Assembly: GCF_014193375.1 (NCBI RefSeq)
Contig: NZ_JACHZF010000017.1
Location: 41,482-105,481 of the forward strand
Direction of reading: 5' to 3'
DNA length: 64,000 nt
DNA from: Halomonas campaniensis
Lineage (GTDB): Bacteria > Pseudomonadota > Gammaproteobacteria > Pseudomonadales > Halomonadaceae
Part shown: one piece after another, positions 1 through 7,790 of the stretch
How positions within the stretch are numbered: position 1 is the stretch's first letter
Layout: every line of letters starts with the position of its first letter
Notes under the pieces: model-generated
Databases searched by the model: none
Seen by the model: the letters and a program-made list of their open reading frames with translations, nothing else
What the model was told of the DNA's origin: nothing
Made by a program: the position numbers and the translations under genes

Positions 1-384
1 GTTCTCGACGCCGCCGGCGATGCCCACCTCGATGGCGCCGGCCTGGATCTCCCGGGCGGTGCTGCGCAGGGCAGCGAGCCCCGAACCGCACTGCTGGTCG
101 ATCTGGCGGCTGGCACAGGCGCGGCCCCGCTCGCCGAGGCGCCCGGCGAGCCACAGCGGGTAGCGGCCGCCGAAGCTCCACTGCTCCTTGACCGGCAGGG
201 CGCAGCCGACGCTCAGCTCCTCCACGGCGGCGCCGTCGAGGTCGCGGCGTTCCAGCAGGGCGTCGATCACGGCGGCCAGCAGGGCATCGCTGCGGGTATC
301 GGCCCAGGCGTCCACCTCCGGCTTGCGGGGGTGGGCGCGGGTGAAGGCGCTGCGGGCGTAGTCGACGAGATAGGCGTCTCTCAT
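1..384 (-). CDS. thiolase (acetyl-CoA acyltransferase family), 3' end outside window
   Basis: N-terminal 128 codons of a thiolase; the gene runs off the left edge. Translation begins MRDAYLVDYARSAF, and the motif QQCGSGLAAL near residue 100 carries the cysteine that forms the acyl-enzyme in thiolases. The ATG at 384 overlaps the stop of the upstream M20 deacylase by four bases (ATGA), so it is the last visible gene of a coupled operon. Thiolases cleave 3-oxoacyl-CoA to acetyl-CoA plus a shortened acyl-CoA. Placed after a CoA-transferase, this one probably finishes breakdown of the operon's 3-oxo acid. The substrate is not readable from the sequence. Confidence 0.85.
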   Translation of the reverse strand, partial: MRDAYLVDYARSAFTRAHPRKPEVDAWADTRSDALLAAVIDALLERRDLDGAAVEELSVGCALPVKEQWSFGGRYPLWLAGRLGERGRACASRQIDQQCGSGLAALRSTAREIQAGAIEVGIAGGVEN

Positions 385-1664
385 GCGCTCGGCTCCTGTG
401 GGGTGGCCTGCTGTCCCCAGCGGTGGAGGAACAGCGCGTAGGTGGTCAGCACGTGGCGGATGGAGTCGATCTCCACGCACTCGTCCACGCCGTGGATGCG
501 CTCGGCCACCGGGCCGTAGCAGGTGCCGTTGATCCCCCCGGCGACGTGGAAGGCGCGCAGGTCGGTGGTGCAGGTGGCGAGGTAGTGGGCCGGCAGTTCC
601 CCCAGCAGCGCTTCGTGGCAGGCCGAGAGCAGCCGGATGCCGGGAGTGTCCAGGTCGACCAGGTGGCCCTCGGAGCGGAAGCCGTGGAAGCTGACCCGGG
701 GCGGGGGCGTGGCGTCGTCGAGCTCGGCATGGCGGGCCATGATGGCCTCGCGCACCCGGCGCATGGCCGCCTCGGGCGTCATGCCCGGCGGGAAGCCGAC
801 GCGCCCCTCGAGGATGGCGTGGGCCGGCACGCTGGAGGCCCAGTTGCCGCCCTCCACCCGCCCGACGCTGAGGTTGAAGGGGTGGGGGTGGCCTTCGTAG
901 GGCGCCGGGCGGGGCAGGGCGTTGATCTCCGCTTCCAGGGCCTTGAGGGCGGGCAGGTACTGCTGCAGGGTCTCGATGGCATTGCGGCCGGCGGCGGTGT
1001 CCAGCACGTGGGCGGGCACCCCGTCGAGGCGCATGCGGAACCACAGCACGCCCACCTGGCCGCTCAGTATCCGGGCGCCGAAGGGCTCGGGGATCAGCAC
1101 GAAGTCGCCGCCGTAGCCCTGGTGGAGGCAGGCCAGGGCGCCGTTGCCGGTGCACTCCTCCTCGATCACCGTCTGCAGGGTCAGCGGGAAGTCGATGGCC
1201 ACCCCGGCCCGGCGTACCGCTTCCACCGCCATCACCATGGCGGCGATGCCGGCCTTCATGTCGCCGGCACCGCGGCCGTAGAGCCAGCCGTCCTTCTCCC
1301 AGGGCTCCCAGGGCGGCCGGGTCCACATGTCGGTGGGCTCGGCGGGCACCACGTCCAGGTGGCCGTTGAACACCAGGTGGGGCTTGTCGCTCTGGGGATT
1401 GAGCCGGCTGACCAGATTGTAGCGCCCCTCGCTCGACCATTCGGTGGGCACCCGGTGGGGGTGCTCGGCAAGGCCCGGGGCGTCCAGGGGCACCCGGGTC
1501 ACCGGCAGGTCCAGCCGCGCGAGCCAGGCCTCCATGGTCTCCAGCGCGCCCTGCTCCCGGCCCAGCACGCTGTAGCCGCGCACCAGGTCGCGGGTCAGCG
1601 CCAGGGTGTCGTCCATCAGCGCTTCGCAGGCCGCGACGATGCGCGTCTCGGTGGCATCCAGCAT
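381..1664 (-). CDS. M20-family amidohydrolase (ArgE/DapE-type deacylase)
   Basis: 427-residue zinc peptidase/deacylase of the M20 family, which removes acyl groups from amino acids or cleaves short peptides in the cytoplasm. Visible metal-site motifs are GHLDVVP (His102, Asp104), GAGDMK (Asp135) and IEEECTG (catalytic Glu and metal Glu near 168-170), with a late His in RIHGVDE. The start shares one base with the preceding CoA-transferase stop (TGATG), indicating translational coupling. Its neighbours (aminotransferase, CoA-transferase, thiolase) suggest it deacylates an N-acylated amino acid or amine within one degradation route. True ArgE or DapE function is unlikely in this setting. Confidence 0.85.
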   Translation of the reverse strand: MLDATETRIVAACEALMDDTLALTRDLVRGYSVLGREQGALETMEAWLARLDLPVTRVPLDAPGLAEHPHRVPTEWSSEGRYNLVSRLNPQSDKPHLVFNGHLDVVPAEPTDMWTRPPWEPWEKDGWLYGRGAGDMKAGIAAMVMAVEAVRRAGVAIDFPLTLQTVIEEECTGNGALACLHQGYGGDFVLIPEPFGARILSGQVGVLWFRMRLDGVPAHVLDTAAGRNAIETLQQYLPALKALEAEINALPRPAPYEGHPHPFNLSVGRVEGGNWASSVPAHAILEGRVGFPPGMTPEAAMRRVREAIMARHAELDDATPPPRVSFHGFRSEGHLVDLDTPGIRLLSACHEALLGELPAHYLATCTTDLRAFHVAGGINGTCYGPVAERIHGVDECVEIDSIRHVLTTYALFLHRWGQQATPQEPSA

Positions 1665-2317
1665 CAGAACCTCCCCAGCCGTGATTCATCGATGAGCAGC
1701 GGTGCCTCGGTGGCCGCCTGCAGGTCGGCAGGGTCGAGCCCCTCGGCGATGTCCACCACGGCAAGCCCCGCCGGGGTGACGTCCATCACCGCCTTGTCGG
1801 TGATGATGCGCGACACGCAGCCGCTGGCGGTGAGCGGCAGGCGGCAGCGCGCCAGTATCTTGGGGTTGCCGTGCTTGTCATTGTGGGAGCAGAGCACCAC
1901 CAGCCGCCTGACCTTCTGGGCCAGCTCCATGGCGCCGCCGATCCCCGGCGAGAACTTGCCGGGGATCTTCCAGTTGGCCAGGTTGCCGGCCGCGTCGACC
2001 TCGAAGGCGCCCATGAAGGTAAGGTCGACCCGGCTGCGCCGGATCATGGCGAAGGAGGTGGCGCTGTCGAAGACGCTGGCCCCGGGGCGGGTGGTGATGT
2101 AGGCCCCGCCGGAGTCGATCATGTCGTGGTCCGGCGCCTCGCCGTCGCGGCGCGGCCGGCAGCCCAGCACGCCGTTCTCCGAGTGCACCAGCACCTCCAT
2201 CTCGTCGGGCAGGTAGTGGAAGAGGCGGGTCGGCAGGCCGATGCCGAGGTTGACGATCTGGCCGGGGATCACCTCCCGGGCGGCCCGGGCCAGGATGCGC
2301 TGGGTGTCAGAGGCCAT
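1664..2317 (-). CDS. 3-oxoacid CoA-transferase subunit B
   Basis: 217-residue beta subunit of a family I CoA-transferase (ScoB/AtoA/PcaJ type). The motif SENGVLG holds the glutamate that forms the enzyme-CoA thioester, and NLGIGLPT lies near the N terminus. The ATG at 2317 is chosen because it fits the family start (MASDTQRIL) and is preceded by AGGGAG; the longer frame adds 27 unrelated residues. The start overlaps the end of subunit A by 11 bases. With subunit A it should move CoA from a donor such as succinyl-CoA to a 3-oxo acid. The exact acid (acetoacetate, 3-oxoadipate, dehydrocarnitine or another) cannot be assigned. Confidence 0.88.
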   Translation of the reverse strand: MASDTQRILARAAREVIPGQIVNLGIGLPTRLFHYLPDEMEVLVHSENGVLGCRPRRDGEAPDHDMIDSGGAYITTRPGASVFDSATSFAMIRRSRVDLTFMGAFEVDAAGNLANWKIPGKFSPGIGGAMELAQKVRRLVVLCSHNDKHGNPKILARCRLPLTASGCVSRIITDKAVMDVTPAGLAVVDIAEGLDPADLQAATEAPLLIDESRLGRF

Positions 2318-3008
2318 GGGGGCGCACTCCCTGTTCGCTGGTGGCACGGTCGACCTGCACCACCTGGCTGACGAAGGCGCAGGGGGTGTGGATGGCATCG
2401 ATGGGCAGCTCGCCCGGCGCGTCGAGGCGGTAGGCCTGGGCGATCACCTGCTCGGCGGCCATGGCCATCAGCGGGTTGAAGTTGCTGGCGGTGGCGCGGT
2501 AGATCAGGTTGCCGTAGCGGTCGGCCCGCTCGGCGTGCACCAGGGCGACATCGGCGTGCAGGGCGGGCTCGATGCCCCAGCAGCGGCCGTCGAGCTCGAT
2601 CTCCCGGCGACCCGCGGCGATCTCGGTGCCCAGGCCGATGTCGGTGAGAAAGCCCCCGTGGCCGGCGCCGGCGCAGCGGATCTTCTCGGCGAGCAGGCCC
2701 TGGGGGTGGAAGCTCACCTCAAGTCGCCCGGCATTCATCGCCTCGATGGCGGTGCGGTTGAGCCCCAGGTGGGAGGTGATCAGCCGCCTGACGCGGCCGG
2801 CCTCGATCAGCCTGCCGATGCCGATGCCGGGCTCGTTGGCGTCGTTCTTGATCAGGGTGAGCCCGCCCTGGCCGGATTCCAGCAGGGCGTCGAGCAGTGC
2901 GAAGGGGGTGCCGGGCGAGCCGAACCCGCCGACCATGATCGTCGCCCCCTCGGGGATGGCGGCCACGGCCGCCTGGATGTCGCGGACCTTCTCGGTGAGC
3001 AGCGTCAT
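2307..3008 (-). CDS. 3-oxoacid CoA-transferase subunit A
   Basis: 233-residue alpha subunit of a family I CoA-transferase, the partner of the gene immediately downstream. The N-terminal segment IMVGGFGSPGTP matches the glycine-rich CoA-binding motif of the family, and HAERADRYGNL is typical of the middle region. The ATG at 3008 overlaps the aminotransferase stop by four bases (TCAT on the plus strand). An upstream in-frame extension lies inside the aminotransferase gene and is rejected. It should activate a 3-oxo acid to its CoA thioester for the thiolase at the end of the operon. Confidence 0.88.
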   Translation of the reverse strand: MTLLTEKVRDIQAAVAAIPEGATIMVGGFGSPGTPFALLDALLESGQGGLTLIKNDANEPGIGIGRLIEAGRVRRLITSHLGLNRTAIEAMNAGRLEVSFHPQGLLAEKIRCAGAGHGGFLTDIGLGTEIAAGRREIELDGRCWGIEPALHADVALVHAERADRYGNLIYRATASNFNPLMAMAAEQVIAQAYRLDAPGELPIDAIHTPCAFVSQVVQVDRATSEQGVRPHGL

Positions 3009-4375
3009 GACGGGCGGACCTCCGTCGGCCGGGCGGTGGGGGCAGCGGCCTCGTCGGCCAGCGCCCGGTCGAAGCGCGCCATGGCCCGCGCCAGGCGCTC
3101 GAGCAGGGTCTCCACCTCCGCGGCGGTGATGGTCAGCGGCGGGGTGACCAGGAAGTGGTCGCCGGCCACGCCGTCCAGGGGGCGGCGGGGGTAGATCAGA
3201 AGCCCCGCTTCCCGGGCCAGGGCGGTGATCTGGGCGAAGCGGTTCTGCTCGGCGGGGAAGGGCTCGCGGGTCGTCGGGTCGGCCACCAGCTCCACGCCCC
3301 ACAGCAGGCCGAGGCCGCGCACCTGGCCGACCCAGGGATAGCGCCCGGCCAGCGCCCGCAGACCGGCCCCGAGCTGCTCGCCGCGCGCCCGAGTGTTGGC
3401 CAGCAGCCCCTCGCGGCGGATCGCCTCGATGACGGCGAGGCCGGTGGCGCAGGCCAGCGGGTTACCGGCGTAGGTATGGCCGTGCTGGAAGCCTCCTCTC
3501 GCCATGACCTCGGCGACGATGTCGCTGCGAGTCAGCAGTGCCCCCACCGGGTAGTAGCCCGCCCCCAGTCCCTTGGCGGTGGCCAGCAGGTCGGGGACGA
3601 CGCCGTAGTGCTGCCAGGCGAACCAGGCGCCGGTGCGGCCCACGCCGGTGAGCACCTCGTCGAGGATCAGCAGGCAGCCGGCCTCGTCGCACAGCGCGCG
3701 GATGCCCTTGAGGTAGCGCTCGCCCAGCAGCCGGGCGCCGGTGCTGGCGCCGCCCACCGGCTCCAGCACGAAGGCGATGATCGACTCGGGGCCGGCGGCC
3801 TCCATGGCCGCGCGGGTCTCGGCCAGCACCCGGTCCACATGGGCGTCGTCGTCGGCGTCCCGGTGGCGGTAGAAGTCCGGTCCCGGCACCTTGAGCGAGG
3901 CGTGGATGAGATCGGTGAAGGGGGCCTCCAGGGGCCGGTAGCCGGTGACGCCCAGCGCGCCCAGGGTGCTGCCGTGGTAGGAGGGGCGCAGCGAGACGAA
4001 GCGCCGCCGCCGAGGTTCGCCGATGGCGACGAAATACTGCCGGGCCAGCTTGAGGGCCGACTCCACCGCTTCCGAGCCGCTGGAGACGAAGAACACCTTC
4101 TCCAGGGCGCCGCCGGTGAGTTCCACCAGGGCATGGCCCAGGGCCAGGGCAGGGGCGCTCTCGAACTGGGTGCGGTAGGTGAAGGCGACGCGGTCGAGCT
4201 GGGCCAGCATGGCGTCGCGGATGTCCTGGCGACCGTGGCCGAGGTTGCAGGAGATGGCGCCGGAGCAGCCGTCCAGGTATTCCTTGCCCTGGGTGTCCCA
4301 GAGGGTGACGCCGTCGGCGTGGCTGACTTCCGGCAGGGCGGGGCCGGCCTGGTAGAACAGCGGAGAGTCGGTCAT
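3005..4375 (-). CDS. class III (omega/beta-amino acid type) PLP aminotransferase
   Basis: 456-residue PLP-dependent class III aminotransferase. It shows the phosphate-binding SGSEA (about 99-103), LILDEVLTGVGRTG with the ring-nitrogen Asp (about 239), and LLATAKGLGAGYYPVG with the Schiff-base lysine (about 268). Length and motifs fit omega-amino acid, beta-amino acid or diamine transaminases. It is the first gene of the minus-strand operon and faces the LysR gene across 112 bases. A beta-amino acid substrate would give a 3-oxo acid directly, which suits the CoA-transferase and thiolase that follow. Substrate assignment is inference. Confidence 0.88.
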   Translation of the reverse strand: MTDSPLFYQAGPALPEVSHADGVTLWDTQGKEYLDGCSGAISCNLGHGRQDIRDAMLAQLDRVAFTYRTQFESAPALALGHALVELTGGALEKVFFVSSGSEAVESALKLARQYFVAIGEPRRRRFVSLRPSYHGSTLGALGVTGYRPLEAPFTDLIHASLKVPGPDFYRHRDADDDAHVDRVLAETRAAMEAAGPESIIAFVLEPVGGASTGARLLGERYLKGIRALCDEAGCLLILDEVLTGVGRTGAWFAWQHYGVVPDLLATAKGLGAGYYPVGALLTRSDIVAEVMARGGFQHGHTYAGNPLACATGLAVIEAIRREGLLANTRARGEQLGAGLRALAGRYPWVGQVRGLGLLWGVELVADPTTREPFPAEQNRFAQITALAREAGLLIYPRRPLDGVAGDHFLVTPPLTITAAEVETLLERLARAMARFDRALADEAAAPTARPTEVRPS

Positions 4376-4437
4376 CGAGGCTTCCGTTTGTCGTTATGGT
4401 GATGTGAGGAGGCTCGATGCAGTCTAGGTAGCCGCGT

Positions 4438-4470
4438 CAGAATATTTCAATATATGATGTTTTTACCGAA
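4438..4470. promoter_or_regulatory. AT-rich divergent control region between operon and LysR gene
   Basis: The 112-base gap between two divergent genes holds a strikingly AT-rich stretch in very GC-rich DNA. It includes the dyad ATAT-TTCA-ATATAT (about 4442-4455). It is the natural place for LysR binding and for the operon promoter. No defined LysR box can be proven by eye. Confidence 0.45.
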
Positions 4471-4487
4471 TTCGATGAGTTTGAGTC

Positions 4488-5408
4488 ATGGCGGACGTGA
4501 CCATCCACTCCCTCAAGGCGCTGGCGGTCTTCAAGACGCTCTACGAGGCGGGCAGCGCCTCCCAGGCGGCGCGGACCCTGGGCATCACCCAGTCCGGGGT
4601 CAGCCGCTCGCTGGCCCAGCTCGAGGAGAACCTCGGGATCCAGCTGTTCCTGCGCGAGAAGAACCGCCTGGTGGCCACCCCCGAGGCCGGCGAGCTCTAC
4701 GACGAGATCCTGCGGCTGATGGGCAACATCGAGGAGCTGCGCCACAGCGTGCTGGCGCTCAAGGAGTTCGGCACCTCGCGGCTGCGGATCGCCTCGATCC
4801 CCGGCCTCTCCTTCGGTTTCGTGCCGAGCCTGGTGGCGGCGCTGCTGGAGGAGAATCGCCGCTTCAGCGTCAGCCTCGACATGATGTCCAGCCACGAGGT
4901 ACAGCTGGCCGTGGAGTCGAGCCATGCCGATATCGGCTTCGTCACCCTGCCGGTGGCCTCGCGGGTGCTGGAGGTGGAGCCCTGGTTCACCACCGAGGCG
5001 GTCTGCCTGCTGCCGGCGGCCCACCCCCTGGCGGACCAGGCGCGGATCGGCATCGAGGACCTGCGCGACCAGCACCTGGTGATCAGTAACCAGCCAAGCA
5101 TCAGCACCAACCCGCTGCTCGAGCTGGTCGCCCGTCACGGCATCCGCATCGCCGGCAAGACCGAGGCCAATATCGGCACCATCACGGCGCTGGTGGCCAA
5201 CGGCGTGGGGGTCACGGTGATGAACCCGGTGACCGCCCGGGACCAGCTCTCGTCCGGGGACCCGGTGGTGGTGCGGCCGTTCCACCCGGCCATGGCGTTC
5301 GGCTTCGGCCTGGTCTATCGCGGCGAGTGGAAGCGTGCCCGGGCCCTGGACTTCCTGCGCGAGCGGGGCCGGGGGCTGGTGGCGCGCTACACCGCCACCC
5401 CGGGGTAG
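4488..5408 (+). CDS. LysR-family transcriptional regulator
   Basis: 306-residue LysR-type regulator. The N-terminal winged helix (about 6-64) contains SASQAARTLGITQSGVSRSLAQLEE split over the recognition helices, followed by a linker helix and a periplasmic-binding-like effector domain from about residue 95. It is divergent from the aminotransferase operon, the usual arrangement for a LysR protein controlling its neighbour in response to a pathway compound. The ATG at 4488 gives the canonical N terminus (MADVTIHSLKALAVF). The ribosome site is weak, common for low-level regulators. Confidence 0.9.
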   Translation: MADVTIHSLKALAVFKTLYEAGSASQAARTLGITQSGVSRSLAQLEENLGIQLFLREKNRLVATPEAGELYDEILRLMGNIEELRHSVLALKEFGTSRLRIASIPGLSFGFVPSLVAALLEENRRFSVSLDMMSSHEVQLAVESSHADIGFVTLPVASRVLEVEPWFTTEAVCLLPAAHPLADQARIGIEDLRDQHLVISNQPSISTNPLLELVARHGIRIAGKTEANIGTITALVANGVGVTVMNPVTARDQLSSGDPVVVRPFHPAMAFGFGLVYRGEWKRARALDFLRERGRGLVARYTATPG

Positions 5409-5505
5409 GTCGCCGGGCACGGCAGGGCACCGCCGCGACCCGGCGGGGATGGCGCGCCCAGGCGGCGCATGGCATGGTCACGGCATGACCCTTCAGGATG
5501 GCAGG

Positions 5506-6540
5506 ATGATCACCTTTCACAGCGAGACCACCAAGGCGCGCCGGGCGCGCACCGAACTGGATGGCGGGCGGCTGGTGGCGCCCTACTAGTGCCCCGAGCG
5601 CGTCGACCTGGTGCTGGCGCGGATCCAGGCATCGGGCCTGGGCGAGGTGCGTGCCCCCGGCGACTACGGCCTGGCGCCGGTCCTGGCGATCCACGACCGC
5701 GACTACGTCGACTTCCTGGCCGGCTGCTGGGAGGCCTGGCAGGCGGCCGGCCGCCAGGGCGAGGCCATTGCCTGGGTCTGGCCGACCCGGACCATGCCCG
5801 GGCGACGCATCCCGGTGCACATCGACGGCCGACTGGGCCATTACGCCCTGGGCGCCGATACCTCCATCTGCGAGGGCACCTTCGAGGCCGCCATGGCCAG
5901 CAAGGACGTGGCGCTGGCCGCGGTGGACCACCTGCTGGCCACCGGCGAGCCGGCCTTCGGGCTGTGCCGTCCGCCGGGACACCATGCCGCCACCGACCAG
6001 TTCGGCGGCTACTGCTTCTTCAACAATGCGGCCATCGCCGCCCAGCGAGCCCTGGACGCCGGCCACGCCCGGGTGGCGGTGCTGGATATCGACTTCCACC
6101 ACGGCAACGGCACCCAGCAGATCTTCTACGCCCGCGACGACGTGCTGTTCCTGTCGCTGCACGGCGATCCGCTGCACTGCTTCCCCCACTTCCTGGGCCA
6201 TGCCGAGGAGACCGGCGAGGGCGCAGGCGAGGGCTTCAACGTCAACTACCCGCTGCCGCCGGGCACCGGCTTCGCGGCCTGGGCCGAGGCCCTGGAGGAT
6301 GCGCTGGCCCGCATCCGCGAGGCGGGCTGCGAGCTGCTCGTGGTGTCGCTGGGGGTGGATACCTTCGAGGGCGACCCGATCAGCGCCTTCCGGCTGGCCA
6401 GCGACGACTTCCTCGAGGTGGGGCGGCGCCTGGCGCGGCTCGGGCTGCCGACGGTGTTCCTGCTCGAGGGCGGCTACGCGGTGGAGGAGATCGGGGTGAA
6501 CGTGGTCAACGTGCTGGCGGGGTTCGAGGGCCGCGGCTGA
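5506..6540 (+). pseudogene. acetylpolyamine amidohydrolase / class II HDAC-like, broken by in-frame amber
   Basis: Zinc deacetylase of the histone deacetylase/acetylpolyamine amidohydrolase family, intact except for TAG at 5587-5589. The frame opens at ATG 5506 (MITFHSETTKARR) and reads to LVAPY, where the family has a glutamate before CPER; GAG to TAG is a single-base change. It then continues in the same frame to the end: PPGHHA, DIDFHHGNG (metal ligands) and GGYA are all present. Full length would be 344 residues. A GTG at 5611 could restart translation but would lose the N-terminal strand. It may be a recent pseudogene, a suppressed codon or a sequence error. Position beside the deacylase/aminotransferase operon suggests a related deacetylation role. 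Confidence 0.8.
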
Positions 6541-6576
6541 GGCGCGGCCCTCGGGGCCTGGCGGTGAGCGAGGGGC

Positions 6577-7527
6577 TCAGCCCTTCTGGCCGCGCTGGCG
6601 CTGCTGCACCTGCAGCGCATCCATGCGGCTCTTCAGGGCGGCCTGGGTGGCCTGCAGCGCCTCGGCGCGGATCTCCGCCTTGGTGGCGCGCTGGCCGGCC
6701 TCCTGCGCCTGCTTCAGGGCGTCCTGGCGGGTGCGCTCCACGGCATCCAGCCGCTCCTTGTGCTCGGCGCGCAGCTCGGCCACCTCCTGGCGGTGGCGGG
6801 TGCGCTCGGCCTGGAGCTCCTTCTGCACGCCGGCCAGCTGTTCGGTCTTCTCGCCGGCCTGGGACAGGGCGGCGTCGCGCTGGGTCTCGGCCACCGCCTG
6901 GCAGCGCTCGGCCTGGACGCGCTCCCCCTCGGCGCCGCGCACGCGGCGCTCGGCGGCCAGCCGCTCCTGCTGGGCGGCCTCGAGCTGCTCCTTGAGCATC
7001 GCCACCTGCTGGCGCGACTGGATCAGGGCCTCCTGTGCCTCCCGCGCCGCGCGACGCTCGCTCTCCAGTTCGCCGCTGAGGTGCTCCGCCTCGGCCTTCA
7101 GCGCCTCCCGGCGCTCCCGGGCCTCGTCCCGCTCCGCCTCCGAGCGCTGCAGGTGGCCCTCCAGCTCGGCCACGCGCCGCTCCAGGGCCTCGCCGCTCTC
7201 GGCCAGGGTGGCGGCATCGGCGCGCGCTTCCTCCGCCGCCTGCTCCCCCTCGGCCCGGGCGGCCGCCACCTGGCGCGCGATCTCCCGGGTGAGGGCGTCG
7301 ACCAGGTCGTCGGGCGGCACCGGTGCCGCCCGCGGCGGGGTCGGGCGCGTGTCGCGCCAGGTTGTCAGGTGGCGCTGGATGCGGTGGGGCGAACCGCCGC
7401 CCAGGTGCTCGCAGACCCGCTGCAGGGTCGGCTCCGCGCCGCGGTTGATCAGGTTCTCGGCGGCGGCGGCCACCTGCTCCTGGGTCATGCCGGCCGTGGG
7501 GCCGGTGTCGGGATGCTCTCGGCTCAT
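6577..7527 (-). CDS. KfrA-like DNA-binding coiled-coil protein
   Basis: 316-residue protein with an N-terminal KfrA-type DNA-binding domain (about 10-115: MTQEQVAAAAENLINRG, then PTLQRVCEHLGGGSPHRI) followed by about 180 residues of almost uninterrupted Glu/Arg/Ala-rich heptads predicted as a coiled coil. KfrA proteins were first known from plasmid segregation and repression, where the coil multimerises the DNA-bound dimer. The ATG at 7527 is preceded by AGGGA at good spacing. Nothing plasmid-like surrounds it, so it is a chromosomal homologue. It converges with the HDAC-like gene, 36 bases apart. Confidence 0.75.
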   Translation of the reverse strand: MSREHPDTGPTAGMTQEQVAAAAENLINRGAEPTLQRVCEHLGGGSPHRIQRHLTTWRDTRPTPPRAAPVPPDDLVDALTREIARQVAAARAEGEQAAEEARADAATLAESGEALERRVAELEGHLQRSEAERDEARERREALKAEAEHLSGELESERRAAREAQEALIQSRQQVAMLKEQLEAAQQERLAAERRVRGAEGERVQAERCQAVAETQRDAALSQAGEKTEQLAGVQKELQAERTRHRQEVAELRAEHKERLDAVERTRQDALKQAQEAGQRATKAEIRAEALQATQAALKSRMDALQVQQRQRGQKG

Positions 7528-7790
7528 GTCTTCCCTGCGTGATGGCGTGCCGTTCTCTGGGCCTTGCGGCCCCAGACTAGCACAGCCCGCCGGCGGGGAA
7601 CCCTGCGCCGTTCGCATGGCAGCGGGAGCGTCGGCGGTCGGCGACGAATGGGCTTGGAGGATTGCGGGGAGCGGACCACACTGGTAGCGACAGCGGCCGG
7701 CCAGAGGAAGCGAGGGGTATGGCAATCAGGCGAGGGTTCGAGCATGGCCGGTAGCGACCCGTGCCAGGCAGGTCGGGCGGGGCGACGGCC

